Shown here: positions 8,700 to 18,857 of the stretch, piece after piece
Numbering within the stretch: the stretch's first letter is position 1
How the letters are laid out: each line of letters starts with the position of its first letter
NCBI GenBank assembly: GCA_902363665.1
Contig: CABJAW010000016.1
Coordinates: 1-64,000, forward strand
Length of the DNA stretch: 64,000 bases
Source: Lachnospiraceae bacterium
Lineage (GTDB): Bacteria > Bacillota > Clostridia > Lachnospirales > Lachnospiraceae
Reading direction: 5' to 3'
Position numbers and translations under genes: made by a program
Notes under the pieces: model-generated
What the model saw: only the letters and a program-made list of their open reading frames with translations
Told to the model about the DNA's origin: nothing
Databases searched by the model: none

Positions 8700-8764
8700 A
8701 AAGGAAAAACAAAGGAAAGACAAAGGAAAGACAAAGGAAAGACAAAGGAAAGACAGAGGAAAGG
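8700..8764 (+). repeat. 11-bp tandem repeat (AAAGGAAAGAC) next to the iadA start
   Basis: Four exact copies of AAAGGAAAGAC lie at 8711-8754, with degenerate copies on both sides (8701-8710 and 8755-8764). Each unit carries an AGGA-type Shine-Dalgarno-like core, and the last degenerate copy serves as the ribosome-binding site of iadA at 8768. Unit length is not a multiple of three and copies are identical, so slippage is plausible. Confidence 0.85.
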
Positions 8765-8767
8765 TAT

Positions 8768-9913
8768 ATGATAAAATTAATTCAGAATATTGACGTATAT
8801 GCACCGGAGCACCTTGGATTAAAGGATGTCTTGGTGATCAATGATAAGATTGTGAAAATCACAGATGCAGGCAGCATACCGCAGATTACGTTTCTTTCGG
8901 ATGCTGTTGTAATTGACGGAACAGATAAAATTCTGACTCCTGGTTTTATTGATTGTCATGTTCATATACTTGGCGGAGGCGGTGAAGGCGGATTTGCGAA
9001 CCGGACTCCGGAAGCTACGATGGAAGGGCTTACGAAGTTTGGTGTTACAACCGTAGTCGGCTGTCTGGGAACAGATGGTATCGGACGGGATATGTGCGCC
9101 CTGGTGGCAAAGGCGAAAGGATTAAACGAACAGGGGATGACGGCTTACTGCTATACGGGCAGCTATCAGATACCGGTTCGTACGCTGACGGACAGCATTA
9201 CAAAGGATATTATGATGATTCAGGAAATCATCGGGACAGGAGAAATTGCAATTTCAGATCATCGATCTTCACAGCCGACCTTTGAAGAATTTGTCCGGGT
9301 AGCAGCTGATACCAGATTAGGCGGTATTCTTTCCGGAAAAGCAGGTATTATCAATGTGCATCTCGGCGATGGCTCGGGATGTATGGAGCTGATTGACCGT
9401 GTAATTGATGAGACAGAGATACCGGCATCTCAGTTTTTGCCGACTCATGTGAATCGAAATGAAATGCTTTTTTGTAAGACAATTAAATATGCCTTAAAGG
9501 GCGGCGCAGTGGACTTTACAGGAAATGAAGACATTGATTACTGGGAGACCGTCCGCGATGAGGTAAGAGTATGCTATGGCATGAAACGTATGCTGGAGGC
9601 CGGAGTAAATCCACACCGAATCACTATTTCATCAGATGGACAGGGAAGTCTGCCTGTTTATAATGAAAAGGGCGAATTCCAGGGAATGGGTGTGGGGCAG
9701 TCCAGCAGCTTGTTAAAGGAAGTTAGGGAATGCGTAAATAAGGCACAAATTCCGTTGGAGACTGCACTTTCGGCGATCACTTCCAACCCGGCAGAAATTC
9801 TTTGCCTGAAGAGAAAAGGAAGGATTTTGGAGGGATACGATGCAGACTTGTGCATTCTGGATCAGGACCTGCAGCTGACGGACGTGATTGTAAGAGGGAA
9901 AAGAGTGCATTAG
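8768..9913 (+). CDS. iadA: Isoaspartyl dipeptidase (beta-aspartyl peptidase, M38)
   Basis: 381 residues from ATG 8768, preceded by GAGGAAAGG. The amidohydrolase-fold enzyme hydrolyses isoaspartyl dipeptides from damaged proteins or spent peptides. Metal-binding motifs are visible: [14 protein letters not shown] (about 62-75), the [10 protein letters not shown] segment (about 163-172), HLGDGSG, THVNRNE and the catalytic Asp in SSDGQGS. The residue aligning with the carbamylated Lys of the E. coli enzyme appears to be Glu ([10 protein letters not shown]), to my recollection common in Firmicute members. The longer upstream frame from 8618 runs through the tandem repeat and is not credible as coding. 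The stop overlaps that of the convergent diguanylate cyclase gene. Confidence 0.9.
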   Translation: MIKLIQNIDVYAPEHLGLKDVLVINDKIVKITDAGSIPQITFLSDAVVIDGTDKILTPGFIDCHVHILGGGGEGGFANRTPEATMEGLTKFGVTTVVGCLGTDGIGRDMCALVAKAKGLNEQGMTAYCYTGSYQIPVRTLTDSITKDIMMIQEIIGTGEIAISDHRSSQPTFEEFVRVAADTRLGGILSGKAGIINVHLGDGSGCMELIDRVIDETEIPASQFLPTHVNRNEMLFCKTIKYALKGGAVDFTGNEDIDYWETVRDEVRVCYGMKRMLEAGVNPHRITISSDGQGSLPVYNEKGEFQGMGVGQSSSLLKEVRECVNKAQIPLETALSAITSNPAEILCLKRKGRILEGYDADLCILDQDLQLTDVIVRGKRVH

Positions 9914-11337
9914 CGCCTTCGATCCATCCCGCTTTCACGGTAATAGCGTGCTTTGTTCTCATACATCCTTGCATCAGCTGCTTTTGCGAGATCATGTATG
10001 CTATCCCAACTCTTTTCGGAACTAAGAGCATAGCCATGCGAAATCGTCATGGTGTCCACCAGCTTGCCGTGCCACGAGGCGACGCGTTTGTCAAAGGCTT
10101 CCAGCCTGTCGGGAAGCGAAGATACTTCCTGAGTAAGTATGATTACAAATTCGTCGCCGCCGATCCGGTAGACCTTGCCATGAGCTTTAAAGCATTCCCT
10201 CATACAATCTGCAGCTGCGCACAGGAGTTCATCTCCGGCCGCATGGCCGAGCGAATCATTTGCCCGTTTTAGGCTGTTGAGATCCATGGAGATATAGCCC
10301 CATTCGTCGTGAAGCTTCAGTTTGTTTATTGCTTCTTCATAGGCATGTCGGTTGAGACATTTCGTGAGTTCGTCTGTATTTGATGTATAGATCAGTTTTT
10401 CCTTTTCGTATTTTTCCTTGAGGACTCTTGAAAGCATATAGACCATACAGCAGGATGCCAGCGTAAGATAGATTCCGACGATAAAAATGGCTAAAAGACT
10501 GCTCTGCAAATAAAAGGAATTATCGACCGTTACCGCAACGATATAATTTTCATCCTGACAAAGCAGGCATCTGTATGACTTTTTACCGATTCTTACATGG
10601 AAAACAGCTGTCTCGTCATAATGATCCTGGTCAGAGAGCAGATTCAGCTCTTCCAATGTGGCGCCTGTTCGGCTGTTGTCTGTGGCACCCTTTACTACGC
10701 GGGTCTTTGCATCTGCCACAAGAATTTCCATTCCCTCATAGACAGGCATATCATCTACGACCGTGGAAATTTCATTCTGTCTCATTTCTTCAAGCAGACG
10801 CGTTGGCGTGATGCCGATTTGAACCATTCTTGAACCAGCTTCGTTCCATGTGATAGCATACATCATTTCTTTTTTCTCAGAGGTATTGGGAGTGACATCC
10901 TGGCACATGGTAAGACTTTTGTCCGTGAGCATAGGTTTAAAATACGCTATCTGTTCTCCGGAGTCGAAGCTGTAGCCATAGTAAAGAGGCAGAGAGCCAC
11001 TGTAGATATACCCGTTTTCATCAAACAGATGGATTTCATCTACGGATATCAAATTTGCAATTTTCTGTAATTCTGCGACATCACGCTCTACCTGTGGTTT
11101 TGCATCTATGATATAGGATGCAGCCTTTGCTCTTACTATATAATCGTCCTTCAGCGATTCGATGAGCTGGAGTTCATTCTCATCATTTTTATTAAGCACG
11201 GTGACAACGCGATCAAGCAGTACTCTTGACATCCGGTATGTATTTTTGTCATTGACGTGTTTTAGAATTCCGGCTTCCAGCAATAGAGCAATTGCAATGA
11301 TCAGGAAAGCCAAAAAAGCAAGTCTTTTCTTTTTCAT
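9910..11337 (-). CDS. Membrane-anchored diguanylate cyclase (GGDEF)
   Basis: 475 residues. An N-terminal membrane segment (about 5-23) and a second one (about 283-307) bracket an extracytoplasmic sensor region of about 255 residues. The C-terminal GGDEF domain has an intact active site, RIGGDEFVII (about 390-400), so it should make cyclic di-GMP from two GTP. I see no RxxD inhibitory site just upstream of GGDEF, which would mean little product inhibition. No EAL domain is present and no c-di-GMP effector is recognisable nearby. The start has only a weak ribosome-binding site. The stop codon overlaps that of iadA (9910-9913). Confidence 0.9.
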   Translation of the reverse strand: MKKKRLAFLAFLIIAIALLLEAGILKHVNDKNTYRMSRVLLDRVVTVLNKNDENELQLIESLKDDYIVRAKAASYIIDAKPQVERDVAELQKIANLISVDEIHLFDENGYIYSGSLPLYYGYSFDSGEQIAYFKPMLTDKSLTMCQDVTPNTSEKKEMMYAITWNEAGSRMVQIGITPTRLLEEMRQNEISTVVDDMPVYEGMEILVADAKTRVVKGATDNSRTGATLEELNLLSDQDHYDETAVFHVRIGKKSYRCLLCQDENYIVAVTVDNSFYLQSSLLAIFIVGIYLTLASCCMVYMLSRVLKEKYEKEKLIYTSNTDELTKCLNRHAYEEAINKLKLHDEWGYISMDLNSLKRANDSLGHAAGDELLCAAADCMRECFKAHGKVYRIGGDEFVIILTQEVSSLPDRLEAFDKRVASWHGKLVDTMTISHGYALSSEKSWDSIHDLAKAADARMYENKARYYRESGMDRRR

Positions 11338-11411
11338 GTACTTATTTTAACATAATTCTGCCTGGTTAACTACATATTTTTGCCGGAAAGAAGCAATTAA
11401 AGAATGTGTTA

Positions 11412-11453
11412 CACCTGATAAAATTTTTTGTACCACTGAGCAAATCGTCTCTT
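11412..11453 (-). pseudogene. Remnant copy of the UDP-glucuronate epimerase 3' end
   Basis: About 40 bases match the 3' end of the gene at 3567-4652 with only a few differences, in the same orientation. Translated on the minus strand they read RRFAQWYKKFYQV and then stop, against RRFAQWYKEFYQV in the intact gene. Homology stops abruptly upstream at a T-run. It is a scar of a second copy of the gene. Confidence 0.8.
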
Positions 11454-11589
11454 TTTTTGCGTAAAATTTTTTCATGATTTTTCCGAATGTCATTTGAGAA
11501 AGACATACAAAAGAAAAGGAAGAGGAAAATATAACTCCTGTTCGAGAAAACGTTTAGCACAACAACGGGAGTCTTTTTAACGAAATTGC

Positions 11590-11618
11590 TTGCCACCGGG
11601 ACAAAAAAGTGTTAAAAT
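11590..11618 (+). promoter_or_regulatory. Promoter of the kinase-glmM operon
   Basis: TTGCCA (11590-11595) and an extended -10 TGTTAAAAT (TAAAAT at 11613-11618) are separated by 17 bp. The implied leader is about 200 bases long before the kinase start at 11829. Confidence 0.6.
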
Positions 11619-11667
11619 CAAAACGTCTATGTGTTCTATATTCATTTTTATTCAGCATACACAGGAA

Positions 11668-11736
11668 ATGACAGAGGAACAGAACAGTAAAATGTGGGGG
11701 CCGTGGATTTTTCACGGTCTTTTTATATGCAGATGA
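11668..11736 (+). promoter_or_regulatory. Leader with short ORF overlapping a terminator-like hairpin
   Basis: Within the leader an ATG at 11668 opens a 22-codon frame that includes two Trp codons, ending in TGA at 11734-11736. It overlaps the hairpin CCGTG/CACGG (11701-11717), followed by TCTTTTT. The arrangement resembles an attenuator, or it may be an ordinary terminator for a small RNA made from the promoter at 11590. The spacing of AGGA to the ATG is too short for efficient initiation, so the leader peptide is doubtful. Confidence 0.35.
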
Positions 11737-11828
11737 CAAATAGTGAAACGGATTGCAAAGATACGTTTTGACTGTGTGGAATACAATAGATTATAGTATT
11801 CGTAAGAATGAGATTTTGGAGGAAGATT

Positions 11829-12950
11829 GTGAATCAGAAGGAGTTAAATGCAGGCAGACAGGAAGCGCTGGAGGGTTTTGACATACCGGGCAGATTTGTG
11901 GAGTGTGTGCCGTGCGGGAATGGACATATCAATGATACGTATATGGTTACCTTTGAAGAGGAGAATGGGCTGTGTCGTTATTCGCTGCAGCATATGAACC
12001 GGTCTGTTTTTAAGGATCCGGTTTCTTTGATGAATAATATTCTTCATGTAACTGCGTATCTGAAGGAGCAGATTCGCAGCCAGGGAGGTGACCCGCAGAG
12101 GGAAACGCTGGATTTTGTCTGCACGAAAACGGGGGAGCCGTATTTTGTGGACAGTTACGGGGAGTACTGGAGGGCGTATCATTTCGTGGAGGATGCGTAC
12201 GCGCTGGAGGAGATCAGCAATCCGCAGGATTTTTATGAGAGCGCGGTTGCATTTGGCCATTTTCAGCGGATGCTGGCGGACTTCCCGGCGGACAGCCTGA
12301 CGGAGACGATCGCCGGTTTTCACGATACGAAGGCGAGATTTGCAGCTTTTGAGCAGGCGGTGGAGGCAGATGTCTGCCACAGAGCGGAAGGGGTACAGCA
12401 GGAGATCCGGTTTGTGCGGGACAGATACGATGTTGCCTGCGTTCTGGGAGATCTTCTGGAGGCAGGAAAGCTTCCGCTTCGTGTGACGCACAACGATACG
12501 AAGTCCAACAATGTGCTGATTGACAAGGCAACGGGCAGGGGACTGTGCGTGATCGATCTGGATACGGTCATGCCGGGACTTGCGGTGAATGATTTTGGTG
12601 ATTCGATCCGGTTTGGCGCGAGCACGGGCGCGGAGGATGAGAAGGATCTTTCGAAGATCTGGTGTGATCTGGAACTCTACGAGACGTATATGAAAGGTTT
12701 TGTGGAGGGCTGCGGCGGTACGCTGACGGATATGGAGATTGAGTGTCTGCCAGTTGGAGCCAGGGTGATGACGTATGAATGTGGAATGCGTTTCCTGACG
12801 GACTATCTGTCGGGGGATACATACTTTAAGACCGCATATCCGACGCACAATCTGGACCGTGCGCGCACACAGTTCAAGCTGGTGTGGGACATGGAGCAGA
12901 AGTGGGAGAAGATGCAGGCGATCGCAGAAAAGTATAAGGGCAGAGCATAA
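11829..12950 (+). CDS. Sugar kinase of the NahK/aminoglycoside phosphotransferase fold
   Basis: 373 residues from GTG 11829, preferred because TGGAGGA ends at 11823; the ATG at 11808 lies upstream of that site. The fold has kinase-type catalytic motifs: THNDTKSNNVLID (Brenner motif, catalytic Asp) and VIDLDTVMPG (metal-binding Asp), followed by NDFGDSIRFGAS. These segments are characteristic of N-acetylhexosamine 1-kinase (NahK-like), which makes GlcNAc-1-P or GalNAc-1-P from the free sugars. The next gene is glmM, 38 bases downstream, which fits amino-sugar metabolism. The exact substrate is inference. Confidence 0.75.
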   Translation: MNQKELNAGRQEALEGFDIPGRFVECVPCGNGHINDTYMVTFEEENGLCRYSLQHMNRSVFKDPVSLMNNILHVTAYLKEQIRSQGGDPQRETLDFVCTKTGEPYFVDSYGEYWRAYHFVEDAYALEEISNPQDFYESAVAFGHFQRMLADFPADSLTETIAGFHDTKARFAAFEQAVEADVCHRAEGVQQEIRFVRDRYDVACVLGDLLEAGKLPLRVTHNDTKSNNVLIDKATGRGLCVIDLDTVMPGLAVNDFGDSIRFGASTGAEDEKDLSKIWCDLELYETYMKGFVEGCGGTLTDMEIECLPVGARVMTYECGMRFLTDYLSGDTYFKTAYPTHNLDRARTQFKLVWDMEQKWEKMQAIAEKYKGRA

Positions 12951-12988
12951 GTATAAAAGATACAGATTAAGAAAGCGAGGACGAAAAC

Positions 12989-14374
12989 ATGGGAAAATAT
13001 TTTGGAACAGATGGATTTCGTGGGGAAGCAAATGCAAATCTGACAGCAGATCATGCTTATAAAGTAGGGCGTTTTCTTGGCTGGTATTATGGGGAATTGA
13101 GAAGGAGAAAGGGCGAGGAAGGTCCGGCACGTATTGTGATCGGAAAGGACACGAGACGATCAAGCTATATGTTTGAGTATACGCTGGTTGGCGGACTGGT
13201 TGCTTCGGGTGCGGATGCATACCTGCTCCACGTTACGACGACACCGTCTGTGGCGTATATCGCGCGGGTGGATGAGTTTGACTGTGGTATCATGATCTCC
13301 GCAAGCCACAATCCGTATTATGATAACGGCATCAAGCTGATCAACGGAAACGGCGAGAAGATGGATGAGGAGACGATCTCTTTGGTGGAGGCGTATCTGG
13401 ACGGTGAGCTGGAAGTGTTCGGACAGAAATGGCCGGAGATCCCGTTTGCGAAGAAGGAGCAGATCGGCTGTACCGTGGATTATATTTCCGGAAGAAACCG
13501 TTATGTCGGCTATCTGATCTCACTTGGCATGTACTCGTTCCGCGGCAAGAAGGTCGGACTGGACTGTGCGAACGGAAGCTCCTGGAATATTGCAAAGGCT
13601 GTTTTTGATGCGCTCGGTGCAAAGACTTACGTGATTAATGCGGAGCCGGATGGAACGAATATCAACCGCGATGCGGGTTCGACCCATATCGAAGGACTGC
13701 AGAGACTTGTGGTGGAAAAGGGACTCGATGTCGGGTTTGCGTATGACGGCGACGCGGACCGCTGCCTCTGTGTGGATGAAAAGGGTAATGTGATCACGGG
13801 TGACCACATCCTCTATATTTATGGAAAGTACATGAAAGAGCGCAGCAAGCTGCTTCAGAACACGGTGGTCACGACGGTTATGTCAAACTTTGGACTGTAC
13901 AAGGCATTTGACGAGCTTGGCATTGACTATGCGAAGACGGCAGTCGGTGACAAATACGTTTACGAGTATATGATGAAAAATGGCTGCCGGATCGGCGGTG
14001 AGCAGAGCGGCCATATCATTTTCAGTAAATATGCGAGCACCGGTGACGGTATCCTGACGAGCCTTAAAATGATGGAAGTCATGATGGCACGCAAGAAAAA
14101 GATGAGTGAGCTGACGGAGGGACTGACGATTTACCCGCAGGTACTGGTAAATGTACGTGTCACCGATAAGAAGGCAGCACAGGCAGACCCGGCGGTGCAG
14201 GAGGCAGTTGCAGGTGCAGCACAGGCACTTGGCGATACCGGCCGCATTCTGGTGCGTGAGTCCGGTACGGAGCCGGTAGTCCGTGTAATGGTGGAGGCAG
14301 AGACGGAAGAAGTTTGCCATCAGTATGTGGACGGTGTGGTTGAGGTGATTAAAGCGAAAGGGTATGCGGTATAA
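12989..14374 (+). CDS. glmM: Phosphoglucosamine mutase
   Basis: 461 residues, about the family length. It has the N-terminal GKYFGTDGFRGEAN signature, the active-site phosphoserine loop ISASHNPYYDNGIK, the Mg-binding YDGDADRC loop and the C-terminal phosphate-binding RESGTEPVVRV. It interconverts glucosamine-6-P and glucosamine-1-P on the route to UDP-GlcNAc. It lies behind the NahK-like kinase gene in one operon; a related activity on GlcNAc phosphates would link the two, but that is inference. Start: ATG after AAAGCGAGG. Confidence 0.92.
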   Translation: MGKYFGTDGFRGEANANLTADHAYKVGRFLGWYYGELRRRKGEEGPARIVIGKDTRRSSYMFEYTLVGGLVASGADAYLLHVTTTPSVAYIARVDEFDCGIMISASHNPYYDNGIKLINGNGEKMDEETISLVEAYLDGELEVFGQKWPEIPFAKKEQIGCTVDYISGRNRYVGYLISLGMYSFRGKKVGLDCANGSSWNIAKAVFDALGAKTYVINAEPDGTNINRDAGSTHIEGLQRLVVEKGLDVGFAYDGDADRCLCVDEKGNVITGDHILYIYGKYMKERSKLLQNTVVTTVMSNFGLYKAFDELGIDYAKTAVGDKYVYEYMMKNGCRIGGEQSGHIIFSKYASTGDGILTSLKMMEVMMARKKKMSELTEGLTIYPQVLVNVRVTDKKAAQADPAVQEAVAGAAQALGDTGRILVRESGTEPVVRVMVEAETEEVCHQYVDGVVEVIKAKGYAV

Positions 14375-14430
14375 GGAGAAACGGCATAGCATGCTGTTTT
14401 TCTGTACGCAGGAACGGTAGGACTTATTTT

Positions 14431-15828
14431 ATGCTTCATATGATTGAAACGATTAACGCAGCAGTCAATAATTTTATCTGGGGAGTTCCGGCGATGATCT
14501 GTATCTTCGGTGTGGGACTGTTTCTCAGTGTGCGGACGAATTTTCTGCAGATCCGCAAATTCCCGTATGCGATTCGCACGACGATTGGACGAATGTTCCG
14601 CAAAAGAAATGCTTCAGATGGAGCAATGACGCCGTTTCAGGCGGTTTGTACGGCGCTCGCAGCAACGGTTGGTACCGGAAATATCGCAGGTGTGGCCGGA
14701 GCGATCGCAATCGGTGGTCCCGGCGCGGTGTTCTGGATGTGGATCTCGGCGCTGCTTGGTATGTGTACGAAGTATGCGGAGGTTACACTTGCGGTGCATT
14801 TCCGGGAAAAGAATACGAATGGGGAACTGGTCGGCGGACCGATGTATTACATAAAGAACGGGCTGGATAAGAAATGGCATTTTCTGGCGTATCTGTTTTC
14901 TGCATTCGGCGTACTGACCGTGTTTGGTACAGGAAATGCGACACAGGTCAATACGATCACGACAGCGGTCAATTCGGCTTTGCTGAATTATCATTTGCTT
15001 GGGGAGGATCAGGTTCCCACCTCGAATCTTATTATCGGTATTGTGATCGCGGTTTTGGTAGGCATGATTTTGCTTGGCGGAATCAAACGAATCGGAAGAG
15101 TAACGGAGAAGCTGGTGCCGTTTATGGCGCTTCTCTATGTGATTCTTGGACTTGGTGTTATTGTGATTCATGCAGGGGCTCTGCCGTCTGTATTTGGCGC
15201 GATCATCGGAGGCGCTTTTAACCCGTCTGCAGTGACGGGCGGTATTGTCGGCAGTATGTTTGTGAGTATGAAGAAGGGTGTTTCCCGTGGAATCTTCTCG
15301 AATGAGGCGGGACTTGGTACGGGCTCGATTGCGCATGCCTGCGCAGATACGCGCAAACCGGTAAAGCAGGGAATGTTTGGTATCTTTGAAGTGTTCACGG
15401 ATACGATCGTGATCTGCACACTGACGGCACTCGTAATTCTGTGCAGCGGTATTGCAGTACCGTACGGTGAAGCGGCCGGTGCAGAGCTGACGATTCGGGG
15501 CTTTACAAGTACGTATGGCAGCTGGATCTCAATCTTTACTGCATTTGCCATGTGCTGCTTTGCTTTTTCGACAACGATCGGCTGGGGACTGTATGGTGCG
15601 CGCTGTATTGAGTTCCTGTTTTCAGAAAAGGTAACGAAGCCGTTTATGGTCGTTTATTCGCTTGTAGCAATCGTTGGTGCAACGGCGAATCTGGGTCTGA
15701 TGTGGAGCATTGCCGAGACGTTTAACGGCTTGATGGCAATTCCGAACCTGATCGCACTGTTCCTGCTTTCCGGTACAGTTGTAAAGCTTACAAAGGAATA
15801 TTTTGCATCGGAAGAGGCGCTGCGGTAA
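14431..15828 (+). CDS. Alanine/glycine:cation symporter (AgcS family)
   Basis: 465 residues with about 10 hydrophobic spans. The family hallmark ALAATVGTGNIAGVAGAI occurs near residues 73-90, with GGPGAVFWMWISALLGM after it and GIFSNEAGLGTGSIAHA at about residue 290. These proteins import alanine or glycine with Na+ or H+ at the cytoplasmic membrane. The gene follows glmM by 56 bases and may be read through from it. The ATG at 14431 is used; an ATG three codons in is possible. Confidence 0.9.
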   Translation: MLHMIETINAAVNNFIWGVPAMICIFGVGLFLSVRTNFLQIRKFPYAIRTTIGRMFRKRNASDGAMTPFQAVCTALAATVGTGNIAGVAGAIAIGGPGAVFWMWISALLGMCTKYAEVTLAVHFREKNTNGELVGGPMYYIKNGLDKKWHFLAYLFSAFGVLTVFGTGNATQVNTITTAVNSALLNYHLLGEDQVPTSNLIIGIVIAVLVGMILLGGIKRIGRVTEKLVPFMALLYVILGLGVIVIHAGALPSVFGAIIGGAFNPSAVTGGIVGSMFVSMKKGVSRGIFSNEAGLGTGSIAHACADTRKPVKQGMFGIFEVFTDTIVICTLTALVILCSGIAVPYGEAAGAELTIRGFTSTYGSWISIFTAFAMCCFAFSTTIGWGLYGARCIEFLFSEKVTKPFMVVYSLVAIVGATANLGLMWSIAETFNGLMAIPNLIALFLLSGTVVKLTKEYFASEEALR

Positions 15829-15867
15829 GGGTAAAAGAAAAAAGAGAACATAAGAAAGAGAACATAA

Positions 15868-15911
15868 AAAAGAGTGGGACTGCAGGTGACAGGATCGGCA
15901 GTCCCACTCTT

Positions 15912-15913
<2 letters not shown>
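15868..15913. terminator. Bidirectional terminator between agcS and glpK
   Basis: A perfect 16-bp stem, AAAAGAGTGGGACTGC (15868-15883) and its complement (15898-15913), has A- and T-runs at both feet. It can end both converging transcripts, and its right foot reaches the glpK stop codon. Confidence 0.85.
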
Positions 15914-17444
<1,531 letters not shown>

Positions 17445-17503
17445 TTAACCGAAGCCATCTGCTGTGCAGTTATTCGGTTGTAACAGGTATGTTCTGACTT
17501 TTG

Positions 17504-17532
17504 ATTATGGCATAAATAGCATGGAAATGCAA
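17504..17532 (-). promoter_or_regulatory. Probable glpK promoter
   Basis: On the minus strand TTGCAT (17527-17532) and CATAAT (17504-17509) are 17 bp apart, about 90 bases upstream of the glpK start. No obvious catabolite operator was seen. Confidence 0.45.
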
Positions 17533-17566
17533 CCGATACCTCATTTCTGCGGAAAATGGAAAGTGA

Positions 17567-17595
17567 TTGATTTCCGTTTTTTTTCATAGTACAAT
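17567..17595 (+). promoter_or_regulatory. Promoter of the HAD hydrolase gene
   Basis: TTGATT (17567-17572) and TACAAT (17590-17595) are 17 bp apart, with a T-rich spacer. The leader to the start at 17732 is about 130 bases and contains no gene. Confidence 0.55.
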
Positions 17596-17731
17596 AAAAA
17601 GATATAAGTTCAAAAGATGCATGCGGGTCATTAAGCCATAAAACTACTCCTGTGCGAGCACATCGTGGTTTCAGGCTTTTGAGCCTGGCGTCATAAAGTG
17701 TTATGTATAAGTACGGCAAAGGAGGATGAAA

Positions 17732-18634
17732 ATGGCGTTTGAAAGAAGAACCAAGGAGGCACAGCCGGTGCTGGCGATCTGCTATGATTTTGATAAGACG
17801 CTTTCACCGGACGACATGCAGGCACAGGGCTATATTCAGTCGGTAGGATATGATATCGGACCTTTCTGGGCAGAGACGAATCATCTGGCGCAGGAAAATG
17901 ATATGGACACGAATCTTGCTTATATGTACAAAATGGTGCAGGAGTCGGAAGGAAAGCTGATTTTCAGCCGTGAGAGCCTTGCCGGTTACGGAGCAAAGGT
18001 AAAGCTGTTTCCCGGTGTTTTGCAGTGGTTCGAACGGATTCGTGCTTACGGAAAGGAGCACGGTGTGATCGTGGAGCATTACATCATTTCTTCTGGATTA
18101 AAGGAGATGATCGAAGGTACGGAAATCGCAAAAAATGGTGTATTTGAGAAAATTTACGCAAGTTCTTTCTATTATAATGCACGCGGCGTGGCGGTATGGC
18201 CGGCGCAGGTGATCAATTATACGAGTAAGACGCAGTTCCTGTTTCGGATTGAAAAGGGTGTTCTTGATATCAATGATCCTGGTGTAAACGATTACTTTCC
18301 TCCGGAGGAGATGCGGGTTCCGTTTCGGAATATGGTCTATATTGGGGACAGTGATACGGATATCCCGTGTATGAAGCTTGTGAATGCTTACGGAGGTCAT
18401 TCCATCGGTGTATATGATCCGCAGACGGGCAACAGAGAAAAGGTCCACCGGATGATCCTGGATGGGCGGATTCGATATGTGGCAGCAGCGGATTATTCTG
18501 AAAATCAGGAGCTGGATCGCCTGGTGAAGGCGATCATTGATAAAACTGCTGCATATGAAAAGCTTGAATCCCAATATTTTTGTGATATGGCAGAGGCAAA
18601 AAAAACAGGGGAAATAATTGACAAAAGAATGTAA
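17732..18634 (+). CDS. HAD-superfamily hydrolase
   Basis: 300 residues from the second ATG (17732); the first ATG (17726) touches the AAAGGAGG and is too close. HAD motifs occur in order: CYDFDKTLSPDD (nucleophile Asp, about 18-29), YIISSGLKEM (motif II, about 115) and VYIGDSDTDIPC (motif IV acidic pair, about 208). It is probably a cytoplasmic phosphatase. The substrate is unknown. The cps promoter lies inside its last codons. Confidence 0.85.
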   Translation: MAFERRTKEAQPVLAICYDFDKTLSPDDMQAQGYIQSVGYDIGPFWAETNHLAQENDMDTNLAYMYKMVQESEGKLIFSRESLAGYGAKVKLFPGVLQWFERIRAYGKEHGVIVEHYIISSGLKEMIEGTEIAKNGVFEKIYASSFYYNARGVAVWPAQVINYTSKTQFLFRIEKGVLDINDPGVNDYFPPEEMRVPFRNMVYIGDSDTDIPCMKLVNAYGGHSIGVYDPQTGNREKVHRMILDGRIRYVAAADYSENQELDRLVKAIIDKTAAYEKLESQYFCDMAEAKKTGEIIDKRM

Positions 18635-18646
18635 ATAAGGTATTCT
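18618..18646 (+). promoter_or_regulatory. Promoter of the capsule-regulatory operon
   Basis: A consensus TTGACA (18618-18623), 17-bp spacer and TATTCT (18641-18646) overlap the end of the HAD gene. It gives a leader of about 205 bases before cpsB. Confidence 0.65.
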
Positions 18647-18651
18647 TATCA

Positions 18652-18845
18652 CGAAGTCACACAGGGCCGATGAAGATGCACAGCGTCGGATACGGCTTTT
18701 TTGATGTTTGGATGGAAAATCATCATCAGCCTGTGCGTATCGCATGGATCAGCCGCAGTAAAGTAAGCAGCAAAGCGGATTGCAAATGCCCGTTTTACGC
18801 AGCGCTTGTCTTGGGGACTTCAGATGATGAAACGGATTCGGGATG
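18652..18845 (+). promoter_or_regulatory. Long structured 5' leader of the cps operon
   Basis: This untranslated stretch contains a hairpin with outer pair GCCG (18666-18669)/CGGC (18693-18696), an inner CCGATG/CGTCGG pairing, and then six T residues (18697-18702), so it can act as a terminator or attenuator. Further down, 18764-18792 is a degenerate copy of the REP-like repeat described below. Polysaccharide operons of gut Clostridia are often controlled by processive antitermination at such leaders; no antiterminator gene is in the window. Confidence 0.4.
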
Positions 18846-18857
18846 GAGACAGTGAAA

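Larger units (their letters stand above)
11454..11828. other. Intergenic region between the cyclase and kinase genes
   Basis: No full-length gene is seen. The region holds an orphan hairpin-plus-T-run (11534-11578; ACTCCTGTT pairing with AACGGGAGT, one G-T pair, then CTTTTT), an extended -10 promoter, and a terminator-like hairpin in the leader, both listed separately. Confidence 0.5.

Noticed and set aside
8618..8767. N-terminal 50-codon extension of iadA through the tandem repeat
   Set aside because: The extension is low-complexity basic sequence made by the repeat, and the good ribosome-binding site and conserved N-terminus start at 8768.
11844..13220. Minus-strand ORF of 458 codons opposite the kinase and glmM
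   Set aside because: Shadow of two convincing plus-strand genes; no start site and no domain.
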